Below are positions 37,166 to 46,580 of a stretch of DNA of 64,000 bases, piece after piece; the stretch's first letter is position 1; each line of letters begins with the position of its first letter. The notes below the pieces were generated by a model, which had not been told where the DNA came from, did no database searches, and saw only the letters and a program-made list of their open reading frames with translations. A program made the translations under genes and the position numbers. This stretch comes from Limnephilus marmoratus (taxonomy: Eukaryota > Arthropoda > Insecta > Trichoptera > Limnephilidae), in NCBI GenBank assembly GCA_917880885.1, contig OU862909.1, positions 29,570,851-29,634,850 of the forward strand, read 5' to 3'.

Positions 37166-37385
37166 ACTCCTACGCAAAGGAGGTAGGCACAAATTGTAAT
37201 AGTTTCTACACAAATTATTGTTACCCTTGGACATTGGAGAAGATTATTACATTAAGATTACTACATTTGTAGACTACATATTGTAGACTACAATAATCTT
37301 GAAAGAAATCTTCTCCATTGTCTAAGGGTACAATAATTTCTCTAAAAAGTATTTCAATTTGTACCTATCTCCTTTACGTAGGAGT
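37166..37385. mobile_element. Fold-back MITE of about 220 bp
   Basis: Two imperfect arms (about 37166-37270 and 37283-37385) are reverse complements, starting ACTCCTACG and ending CGTAGGAGT, with a short centre holding two TGTAGACTACA copies. It has no coding capacity. No convincing target duplication. It lies directly behind the tubulin gene, so it could enter its 3' transcript. Confidence 0.75.
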
Positions 37386-37500
37386 ATTGTTTTGGATTTT
37401 ATGGCGTTTTTTGCAGACAGTTTTGATTAATGTAACGATTTTATTAAATACCTTCCAACATCTATGAAAAATATCATTTCACTTTGAGTATAAGATTCTT

Positions 37501-38224
37501 TCAGGTTTTACTCAGGAAATGCATTGACACCACAGAAGACATACACCGAAAATGTACAATTTCATTAATTTTACTGGAACTATTTTGTCCGTAACACGTA
37601 TTACCAGAAATACCAACACTATTTTTTTTCAATGATTTTGTGTACTTCCAAAAGTATTTTACATCGTGAATTATATTGTTCTCAACCGAATTTATGTAAT
37701 TATTGTAACATGATTTTTTAATTTTTTTGCAATCCCTTCTAATATTATTAAATGACATATAATTAGATAAAGTTCTGTTTTCTTAAAAAATTTTATGTGT
37801 TTCTTTTTTAATAGAAATTAACTGAATTAATTCTTTACTAAACCATATGGGATACTTTGGTATTTTATGATGAGTTAGAGGAATTTTGTCATAAATAATG
37901 CTATTCAGTTGAGTGTAAAATAATTCAACACTACAGTTGAGATCACCTTCCTTGAGAACAGACCAATCCACACAGTTAAGTGCGTGGTTAATAGCCTGGT
38001 AATTAGCATTTATGAAATTACGACTATAATTTTTGATTGGGGGGACACATTCTACTGTATTGGGTACAAGAATTATAGGTGGAGGGTGGTGCTTGTCAAT
38101 CGGGTCAAAGGACTCGGCTGACTCGTAAACTTTTATATCCTTTTCAGTAGAAAAAATTAAAACGAGTAAACGATTGCTACAATTCGCCACATTATTACAT
38201 TGAAATAGACCTAAATTAATTGAC
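37501..38224 (-). pseudogene. LINE ORF2 fragment: endonuclease C-terminus and linker
   Basis: The frame from 38224 reads through NLGLFQCNNVANCSNRLL and reaches HHPPPIIL, matching the end of LINE endonuclease domains where a DHxP-like motif occurs. A second frame (37758-37501) follows with KKIKKSCYNNYI and VKYFWKYTKSL, typical of the linker before the reverse transcriptase. A shift of frame near 37780 separates them. The apparent start at 38364 lies inside the inserted transposon and is not real. Confidence 0.7.
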
Positions 38225-38228
38225 ATGT
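38225..38228 (+). other. Left target-site duplication ATGT
   Basis: ATGT directly precedes the left inverted repeat and is repeated exactly at 42235-42238 directly after the right one. Confidence 0.8.
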
Positions 38229-38251
38229 CGTCGTTGCGCCTGCAAAATCCG
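38229..38251 (+). repeat. Left terminal inverted repeat
   Basis: Starts CGTCGTTGCGCCTGC and ends AAAATCCG. Pairs with 42212-42234. Confidence 0.8.
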
Positions 38252-38770
38252 ACAAACGTTTTTTTTGCAAAATCGTTTTTTTTCGCTTTGTGATAGAACG
38301 AGACATGGCGGATAGGCCTGTAAAACACGTTTTCTAATATTATAGCTAGTTTAGAAAACTGCAAAATCAGCTATGTATTTTCGCTTAAAAAATGGCTTTC
38401 AAAATACTCTATGAAGATTCCTTCACATATCGCATTTTGAACTAAAGTAAAACACTTAATATTGCGCCAGTTAATGACACATGGCGGATTTTGCACTGGA
38501 TTTTGCACATCTTGGTTCAGAATGCACATATTACAAGTCACGTGACTGGACAGTGGACAGTTGGGCAGTCTTGTTATGATATTCAGTCTTGGTGCACGTG
38601 CCAGCGGATTATTTACGTTCATCAAAAAATAATATTTAGGCTCTTAAAACAGTGTGAAATTACATTACAGTGCACGTGCACTCAGCGCACAATAATTTAT
38701 ACATTTGGACATTTCTGAAACAGTTTTGTAGAAAGATGTGGGGAATGTATCCCCAGTTGTAATCTTGACC

Positions 38771-40684
38771 ATGAATAATGATACTGACAGCACACTCAAC
38801 CCTGAAACGGGACTATTTGAATGAGTTGCACGTTCAAATTCTAACGAAAAATGTGATGAGGATCAACTGGGCATAAATAATCATAGGTTTATTTTGAATC
38901 ACGAAACGGGACAATACGAATGCTCTGATGCTAACTCTAATTCTGAAGACGATCTGTTCACTAATTTTCATTTGTCCTTTATGTACCGAACATAAAGGAC
39001 AAATGAAAATTGAATAAAAATTTACGAATCCTGGGGAAAAAATATAGCGGTATTAAACGAGTAAGTGGACGTACAATTTACGTTAAAAGGGCTCAAAGAA
39101 AAATAAAAGAAACACCATGCAATCATCATGGCTTGAATTTATCCAATAGATCTTTACTATGCGGATTGGTTAATGAACAAGCTCGCTTAGACGTGTTAAT
39201 TATTTCTGGAGCTTGTCAACATGGGAAGCTGAGAAAGCCTATATTTTCGGACTTGTAAATATCCTAAGAGTACTCAAGAGGCGACAACGGCGACAGCAAT
39301 TAAAAGGTAGAAGTGATTTGAAGCGCGAAATCGGGGTCGACTGCTCCTTACCCAAGCTTATTGGTAAAAAAGTTAGAGTTTGCAGAGAGTTTTTCAACAC
39401 CACATTATGTATTACGAAAGATACGTTTGCTCAATGGATATCATCAACACAGATTGATAACGAAGATGAGACTCAAACAGCTGGGAAACAAAAGACCAGA
39501 GTTCCTCAGTCTGTGAGGTCAGATTCCATTAAAAAACGGTTGGACCTATTGCCTAAAGTTTGGAGTCATTATTGCCGCTCGACTAGTTTAAGAACATACG
39601 TGGAGGATTATTTTAAATCTAAAACAGAAATGCATAAAATTTACAAGTTGTGGTGTTCAGAAAACGGCATAACTTGCGTCCAAAGAAAGAAATTCTGTGA
39701 TATTTTAGAAAGTAACAAAATATCTATATTTAAACCACGCAAGGATCAATGCGACACATGCGTGTCCCACAAACAGGGAAATCTAAGTGAAGAAGAATAC
39801 CAAATTCACATTAATAAGAAAAATGAGGCAAGAGATGCAAAGAAGCTGGCTATTGCATCGTGCTCTGATCAACATTTAGTAGTAACAATGGACCTTCAGA
39901 GCACACAGCTTTGTCCGAAACTTTTCGTATCCTCTCAATATTATAAGCCAAAACTTCAGTTACACGACTTTACCATTAAAATTTATAAAAACAACACGAA
40001 AGATGTTTTTCTGTACTTTTGGCATGAAGGCGATGGAGGTGTTTCAGCAAATGAGTTTGTTTCTTGTATTATCGATTTTATAGAAGGAGAAATTAGAAAG
40101 GGATTCAAAAAAATTACTTTGATATCGGACGGCTGCGCTCACCAAAAACAAAAATAAATTCCTCAGCAGCGCTCTGGCAGATATATCGAAGAATATGAAT
40201 ATAGAAATAGAGCAACTCATATTAGAAAAAGGACACAAATTGATGAAGGTGGATAGCGTCCACTCGACATTGGAAAAGCTTTGTACTCCTCCATTATACT
40301 CCCCAACGGATTATGTAGACCGAATGAGGAAAGCTAGACCTTCCAAACCTTATGTTATTAAGTATCTTGATTAATGTTTTTTTAAGGCTTACGATACACT
40401 CCCCAGTAATTACTGCACTATTCGTCCAGGCAAAAAGTTGGAGATCCTACAGTTACCCAGATCAGAGGGCTGCTGTACAAACAGGGTGAGGTTATGTACA
40501 AACTCCGACACATTGATAACTGGACACTTCTGCCTCAAAGGAGGAAGCAAGATTTATACACAACACCAAAACCATTGTACACAGAACAGAAAAAAATGAT
40601 ATCTCTAAGTTTGAGCAATTACAATCCTTAAAGTTATATATGCATCGAGATTATCATTCATTTTACGATAATCTTAAACACTGA
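38771..40684 (+). pseudogene. Decayed DUF7869-family gene (putative transposase)
   Basis: Family marks in order: a basic N-terminal segment with LRxxGKKYSG (about 39015-39060); ISNYFW-like then WEAEKAYI; KPRKDQCDTC (about 39732-39761); a possible catalytic VTMDLQ; FWHEGDGGVSANEFVSCI; SDGC (about 40126); then LEKGHKLMKVDSVHS in another frame. The D and H motifs are spaced as in an RNase-H-like nuclease, which is inference. Damage: a stop near 38822, further stops around the palindrome, frameshifts near 39190, 40150 and 40430, a stop at 40372-40374, and another shift near 40590. An N-terminal part has two LNxETG repeats. It is the only gene in the element, so it is the natural transposase candidate. 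Confidence 0.75.
38963..39011. repeat. Perfect 22-bp palindrome with 5-base loop
   Basis: Arm 38963-38984 (AATTTTCATTTGTCCTTTAT plus GT) is exactly complementary to 38990-39011. It lies inside the transposon gene, between the N-terminal acidic part and the conserved segment, and introduces stops. Confidence 0.95.
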
Positions 40685-41725
40685 TTTTGTTGATTACTAT
40701 CATACCTTCTATTTTTATAATATTTTAAAAATCTCAATAGTTATTAGACTAATGTTCAGTTTACTAGCAGACGTTATCATTGTTTATTTACATAGTTATA
40801 TATATATTCTATTATAAATAACTTCTCAGTTGAGAAGTTATTTGTTTTGTTTAAAAGTTGTAATTATTGTGATTGTATTATTGTTCAATAATGTTTGGTT
40901 TGTAATAAGTATAATACTAGTTACTATCTACTTGATTTTATTCTTTCAATAAATAAAATGTAATAATCTCGAACAGTGGTTTGATAGATTACATTATGTA
41001 CCTTATATTTTTATAAAATTTTACAGATCTCAATAGTTATTAGTTTTTAGACCAGCAGGAGTTATCATTGTTTATTTACGTAATCGATATGTTATTTGTT
41101 TCGTTAAAATGTTGTAATTATTATGATTGTATTAATGTTGTAATTATTATGATTGTATTAATGTTGAATAACGTTTGGTTTGTAATAGATATAATACTAG
41201 TTACTACAATCTATTTGATTTTATTCTTTCAATAAATAAAATTTAAAAATCTCGAATAGTGCTTTGGTAGATTACTTACGTAGTTTCTGCTTTTAATAAA
41301 ATTTTAAAGATTTCAATAGTTATTAGACCAGCAGGCGTTATCATCGTTTATTTATATAACTGAGATTATATTATTGCTGAATATTGTGTGGTTTGTAATA
41401 AGTAGGTATAATACTAATGACTATCTACTTGTTTATCTTCTTTTGATAAATAAAATATAATAATCTCAAGTACCGATTTTGTTAATAACTTAGGTACTTT
41501 TTATTTTTATAAAATTTTAACGATCTCAATAGTTATTAGACAAATGTTTAATTTGCTAGCAGGCGTTATCATTGTTTATTTATGCAACTAAAATGTTAAT
41601 TTGTTTTGTTAAAATGTTGAGATTAATTTAAAATGATTGTATTATTGCTCAATAATGTTTAGTTTGTAATAGGTATAATACTACTATCTACTTGATTTTA
41701 TTCTTTTAATAAATAAAATTTAACG
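40685..41725 (+). repeat. Tandem array of four units inside the transposon
   Basis: Units of about 220-285 bp each hold ATCTCAATAGTTATTAGAC, CGTTATCATTGTTTATTTA and an end with CAATAAATAAAAT (near 40948, 41231, 41446 and 41710). Each contains AATAAA. No coding sequence. Confidence 0.85.
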
Positions 41726-42211
41726 TGTAATAAACTTGTTTTTCCATCTTACTCAAAATATTTTTAGTTCACCTTCACTCGATAATTACTTATTTAAAAG
41801 TAAACTTTCAGCTGGGAAAGATAAAGATTCGTTAGAAACAGGCTATTGGTTTGTTAAAAATGCTTTACACATACGTTAGTACATTTAAATTATACGCAAT
41901 TAAAGAATTAATATCATTTCTAACTAAATGCAACATCCGTTATGTCTAAAATATACGTACATAAAAATCCGCTATATGCTGCCTCTAACACAAAGCGGAT
42001 TTAAAGACCCATACAAAATCAGCTATGTGTCATTTATTCACAAAAACAAATATTACTACTAAAGTATTAAATATTTAATTGTAAAATATCATTTATACAA
42101 AATCCGACGTAAAGATCTAATTTTCTGTTTATTTGGATCGTAAAAAATGCGAGCCATTGTTAAATAAATCAGTTTTTTCCTTCTCCTGAAAAGTTACGTT
42201 TTTTAACATAG

Positions 42212-42234
42212 CGGATTTTGCAAGCACAGCGACG
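42212..42234 (-). repeat. Right terminal inverted repeat
   Basis: Reads CGGATTTTGCAAGC then ACAGCGACG on the plus strand; ATGT follows at 42235-42238. Confidence 0.8.
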
Positions 42235-42238
42235 ATGT

Positions 42239-42700
42239 CCAAGATTTCTCTCTGCCGTCACTGGTAAGTAATCCAAATCATTAAATTTACAGTTAGGAAC
42301 GTTATACCATGTTATAATATGTGGTGATTAGGATGATTAGATTTGAGTAACTCAACATCTTCACAGTGGCTTTTATATTTTGATATATTAGAATTTGGTG
42401 GAATATACACACATCCGATGATGGTTTTCTTGGTTTTATCATTTAACATTATATAAATTTGCTCAACATCACAGTTTTAATGTTTTAATAATTTTGAGGA
42501 AATTTTTTTATTAACTGCTATCAGGACACCTCCTCCTCTTGATTTGGAGCTGGTATTCTGACATATGAGTATATCGACGGTTTCAACCAGGTTTCAGAGA
42601 GAATGATGATGTCCCGAGAGATGAGGGGAGCACTACTTCTAAAGTCACTGAGTTTTGTCCGAAGTCCCCTGACGTTCTGGTAATAAATATTTCGTGTCAC
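42239..42700 (-). pseudogene. LINE ORF2 fragment: endonuclease N-terminus
   Basis: Minus-strand frames give IYYQNVRGLRTK, the first strand of LINE-type apurinic endonucleases, then IIILSETWL, GVLIAVNKKISS and IIGCVYIPPN. At least three frameshifts or stops separate these motifs. The fragment ends at the ATGT of the transposon and resumes at 38224. Confidence 0.75.
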
Positions 42701-43497
42701 AGTTTTAAGTTTTTTGGAATATTGTTAACAATTTTTGGTCTGTTGTTGATGTTTTTAATAATTAAATTATTTTCACCGTTGCTTTTTCGATCCTCTAGCT
42801 CCTTCCACAAGTTTTGAACTTCTTGCCGTGGTAACATCGTAAGATCGTTTTTTGTTTTAATAATTAAATTGTTGTACGGTATACCTTTAATCTGTAGAAG
42901 GATTCTCGCTTGGTACTTGTTGGGCAGTTCTACCTTGATAGGGCGTGATTTATTTGAGTCCTTTTTACCCAATCTAAACATTTTGATTTGTGAGGTATCA
43001 ACGTTTTCAACATTGTTAAGAATTGTCTTAATCTTATTCATATCATCATTCATTATTTCAGTGTGAGAATTACCCAAGCTTTCGGGAACATTGAACATTA
43101 ATACATTTTTGGATATCGACTTTCTATCTTCCATTTCAGCCAAAGTTTCACAAATCCCTGTTAGTTGCTCCATTTCGATGTTGGTAGTTGGTACATGTTG
43201 GGAATGATTAGGTGAAATGTTTTTGTAGGCATTCAATTCACCTTCAAGGAAACCCACTTTTGTGGAAACTAAACTGATATTGCCTAACAGCTCTGATAGT
43301 TTTGGTATTAATTTAGCCATTTGCTCTTTACTAAATTTATTCGCAGGATCCATGATGGTCAAATATAAATCACGTATGATGTTATTGGCTAATGAGATAA
43401 ATGCAAAAGTGTCACAGGAATCCATAATGAAGTGAAGAAATGTATAGTTTGGCAAGAAAGTGTAGAAATTAAATATATTGGAACTAAACATGTTCAT
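42697..43497 (-). CDS. LINE ORF1 protein
   Basis: A 266-residue frame. The N-terminal half, with KLIPKLSELLGNISLVSTKV, is likely coiled coil. The second half has NVLMFNVPES, FRLGKK and PIKVELPNKYQARILLQ, the layout of the RRM-like RNA-binding domain of LINE ORF1 proteins. No CCHC zinc knuckle. ORF1 proteins coat the element RNA. The true start may be the internal methionine of MDSCDTFAF or MDPANKF. The frame is intact although ORF2 is dead. Confidence 0.7.
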   Translation of the reverse strand: MNMFSSNIFNFYTFLPNYTFLHFIMDSCDTFAFISLANNIIRDLYLTIMDPANKFSKEQMAKLIPKLSELLGNISLVSTKVGFLEGELNAYKNISPNHSQHVPTTNIEMEQLTGICETLAEMEDRKSISKNVLMFNVPESLGNSHTEIMNDDMNKIKTILNNVENVDTSQIKMFRLGKKDSNKSRPIKVELPNKYQARILLQIKGIPYNNLIIKTKNDLTMLPRQEVQNLWKELEDRKSNGENNLIIKNINNRPKIVNNIPKNLKL

Positions 43498-43640
43498 TAC
43501 TATGGCAGCACCGAATTATATGACGTTTCCTATGGCTGTCATGTTATCGCATGTTACGGTTGATTTATTGTCTTAAATCTGAGTAGAAGATCGCTGATTT
43601 GATAATATTTTTATTCATTGTTTGCCTGAATTTAATTAAA

Positions 43641-44302
43641 ATGTATGAACCATTACATAGTGATGCAAGAGGGGTTATATTCTGCGTTTTTCAACGCTGC
43701 CTAGCCGAGTATCACGCGAAGAAGCTTCTATCTGATTTAGAAGATGTTTACAAACGAACTGCAGAAATGACTGGTACGTAGTATAGTTTGTTTAATAAAT
43801 TTCATTAGTATTACAAGATTTATGCTAATTTTCGAGCGATAATAACCATTACAATCTGATTTGTGGTTATGTTAAAAAATTCGAATTCGACATTTAGATT
43901 TGACAGTTAATATGCGGCCACAGGAAAAAGGGAATAACTCAATAAAAAAAATAATAATATGCAACTTCTTTAAACTCGTAGAAAAGTTACTTTTTTCTCG
44001 TTTTCTCTTTTTTTCTTTCTAAGTGAATATTATCTAGTGTGTGTTTTTAAAACTACCTTCTATAATAATAATTTTAAAGATGTTTTTCACACACAGGTAA
44101 ATCCGAAACAACGGTAAGGCGAATCGTCAAGGAAGGGGAAAAGGCAGATGGAAAAATTGAAACACTGGGAAAACGGAAAATGGGCATAATAATAATAATA
44201 TGTAATAGCATAAGTGCTGATGATTGGAAAAATTGTTGCAAACACGTGATGAAAATTGAGGCAGAATATTATGCACGAGGCAGTACTATATACTATATAT
44301 GA
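43641..44302 (+). CDS. Spliced HTH protein from a Tc1/IS630-like transposase without catalytic domain
   Basis: Exon 1 (43641-43773) encodes MYEPLHSDARGVIF through to the last codon base of a split glycine. Exon 2 (44097-44302) continues GKSETTVRRIVKEGEKADG. The 323-bp intron (43774-44096) has GTACGTAGTA and TTTTTCACACACAG ends and is phase 1. TAEMTGKSETTVRRI is a helix-turn-helix typical of Tc1/IS630-like transposases. After only about ten residues and an (ATA)5 run it jumps to DDWKNCCKHVMKIEAEYYAR, which in such proteins follows the catalytic DDE domain. About 112 residues in all; the frame is open through the junction. It is either a deletion derivative or a captured DNA-binding gene. Confidence 0.55.
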
Positions 44303-44415
44303 TGATATCGATGAACTGCGTTTAGATGAAGATGAAGATACGGAAGAAGAAGAATCACACGAGGACAAAGACAAGAATTACATGTCGGGTGTTGAATTAA
44401 CAGACTTAAATTTTT
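44303..44415 (+). pseudogene. Out-of-frame acidic tail of the same transposase
   Basis: One base out of frame with the stop at 44300-44302, the sequence reads DDIDELRLDEDEDTEEEES and continues to a stop at 44414-44416. Acidic tails follow the EYY segment in full-length relatives, so a single-base shift in the TATA-rich stretch has probably cut it off. AATAAA follows at about 44440. Confidence 0.5.
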
Positions 44416-44439
44416 AAGTACCTACGTTTTTATATCGAA

Positions 44440-44984
44440 ATAAACGCCCACTTAAAACTTGTTTTGTTTTATTTTGCATCTATTAAATTACAGTTTTTTG
44501 TGCAATTTTTTTTGAAAATACAAATACGCTGTGAAATATGCATTTTGCCAGAAGTGTTTTTTTAAACATACATTCTTTGTTTTATGAGCCATCTTGGTGT
44601 TGCCATTTAAAACTAGAAAACGATCGCAGCACCATCATTTATTTTCTAAACTTAATTGCCAAACTGTAGAGTTATGCACGAATAACACTGAACTAGTGCT
44701 TGAATAACACCCCGATTGCACTAAATTTAAATAGTTTGTTTTACGAATTTTGTTTTTAAAATGTCAAAAATAATTTAATAATAAACGTCAAAATTATTTT
44801 TAATTGTTAAAATATCACTTGTTAAACAATGAGATACACTCGTAATATAAAAGATGTGTGGGGAAAAGGTCCCGAATGCAATTAACACAAAATTATTGTT
44901 TTAAAGATGATTATTATAAGTTTTTTAACAGATTTTAATTTGGAGAAAAATTCGTAGAAGCTTACTGATTAATGACACAATTAT
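44440..44984. other. AT-rich intergenic sequence
   Basis: No repeat or gene recognised. Confidence 0.5.
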
Positions 44985-45290
44985 AGTTTGAATGAATAGA
45001 TGAATGAATTAATTCATTAATGAATATGCTTCTGGGTGATAAAAGATGAATTACCTAACAATTAATGTAGAATGAATTAAATATGATTAAAGAGTGAATG
45101 AAAAATGAGTAAACAATAAATGAAGAATGAATAAAGAATGAATGAGGAATGAATGGAAGAATGAATGAAGGAATGAACTAATTAATGAATAATGAATAAA
45201 GAATGATAAAGACTTAATAAAGAAAAAATAAATAATGAATGAAGAATGAATAAATAATTAATAAATATTGAATAAAGAATATATATATAT
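44985..45290 (+). repeat. Degenerate AATG/GAATGAAT tandem repeat
   Basis: Tetranucleotide-based repeats (GAATGAATAAAGAATGAATG and variants) run about 300 bp and end in a (TA)n stretch. Confidence 0.85.
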
Positions 45291-46089
45291 TTATGTATAT
45301 CTTGTGATGGGGTCATACCCCCCCTAATTGAAGACCTTAAATATTTCTTCTTCTCGTGCGTTCAGATCTCCGGTTGGTAGATCTTCCTCTCGTACCTACT
45401 GAATGATTCGCCACTAATGTTTTGAATCATGACTTATTTTTCCCACCCCTGTGACTGAACACAGTAAAAGGTAGTTTTCCGGGAAATTCTTACAATAAAC
45501 CCTTTTCTCCACGTTGTGTGATTTTTTTTTTCGGAGCTCCTAGAACATCTAGGATAGGTATTTAATGTCTTTCGTGGTAACTTTTGGTTCTTTTAGGTAA
45601 GGTGTGGAAGAATTACTCTGTATCTCTTAGACGTCTGAAGGATACGCCCTGTCTAAACTATCCTAAATTTGTCCCCGCTATGATTCTAATGATATACACT
45701 GCTCCAATATTCACATAATGAGCACTGTTGTTATTACTCTCGCTAGGCTATAAAATTGATCTCTCCCCCTCTACGTCCTAATAAGTTTTAATGTACGTAC
45801 CTGGAATGTTTCATTTCATGTGGATAATTGGCGTATTCTCTGCACCGCTCTCCATGACTACTTGGCTAGACGCTATACATAATCGTGATAATATGTTCTG
45901 TTGTTAGTAAACACAAATTTATACCTAGGATGGAAGCATAAGGACGGGATAGAGGATAGGATGGATGGTGACGGGAAAGGAATTTTTTTGCAAGCAAATA
46001 CTGGCTCCTCCACTTGACCAAGTTGACTAGGTGGTCAGCTCTCAGAACACGACCCTCCGACCAATGCATGATGAGGCTATACCCATGGC

Positions 46090-46580
46090 ACCCGGAAAAT
46101 CTCTTGACGATAAACCAGATACCCGGACCCCGCCATAACAGAAGAAGAACGGCATGCCTTCAAACCTTTCCCAGACAACTCCAGTATCGAACACCTCCGG
46201 AACTACTTTACTGGCTCTAGAAGGGGTAATCTATTTCGTCCCTTATCAAGACTCTACTCACGGTACAAGTGGGGTAAGCTTGTGACAGGCAGATCCGTCC
46301 TCCCACGTGACCGACCTAGCGTTACACTCCACCTCCAGGAGCTGACATAATCCTCACCTTGTGGGCATTACGTTTGCTTCTGGGTCGACAGGACTAAAAA
46401 ATGTGATGATGCTACAGGAACCCGTCCCACAGATGACCTGTTGGCGCATTTCCATACTACCTTGCAGGCAACGCGAGATGCTTTCGGCCAAACGCCTCCG
46501 TCTGCGAACCATGCCCTGTCTTACCATTGGCATCTCATTTCATACGACCCTGTTGCGCCCATTCGCTCGACATAGTCCCG
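46090..46580 (+). pseudogene. Unrecognised decayed coding sequence
   Basis: A plus-strand frame from about 46120 to 46350 and another from about 46360 to 46573 read as ordinary protein sequence with balanced composition (for example EHLRNYFTG and LLAHFHTTLQATRDAF) and share one frame apart from stops near 46346 and 46573. No motif ties it to a family. It could be a remnant of a transposon or an integrated element. Confidence 0.35.

Larger units (their letters stand above)
38229..42234 (+). mobile_element. 4.0-kb DNA transposon carrying a DUF7869-family gene
   Basis: The terminal inverted repeats are 38229-38251 and 42212-42234 and match at 20 of 23 positions; both run CGTCG(T/C)TG(C/T)GC(C/T)TGC and then AAAATCCG. 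ATGT flanks both sides. Multiple copies of AAAATC(C/A)GCTATGT-like motifs, in both orientations, lie within about 270 bp of each end. One decayed gene (38771-40684) and a tandem array (40685-41725) fill the interior. A 4-bp duplication is known for the Sola superfamily among others; whether this family belongs there cannot be settled here. Confidence 0.8.
37501..43497 (-). mobile_element. Jockey/CR1-type LINE split by a DNA transposon
   Basis: Minus-strand order is ORF1 (43497-42697), the first part of an ORF2 endonuclease (42700-42239), a 4-kb foreign insertion, then the rest of the endonuclease and the linker (38224-37501). The reverse transcriptase and 3' end are missing, and ORF2 has several frameshifts. 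The two endonuclease parts join logically, which shows that the intervening DNA is an insertion. Confidence 0.75.

Noticed and set aside
37783..38364. 193-residue minus-strand frame as one protein
   Set aside because: Its first 45 residues lie inside the inserted transposon and the rest is LINE endonuclease; the joint is accidental.
44087..44374. Serine-rich 95-residue minus-strand frame
   Set aside because: It lies opposite exon 2 of the helix-turn-helix gene and its acidic tail, whose repeats of GAA and GAT create the serine runs.
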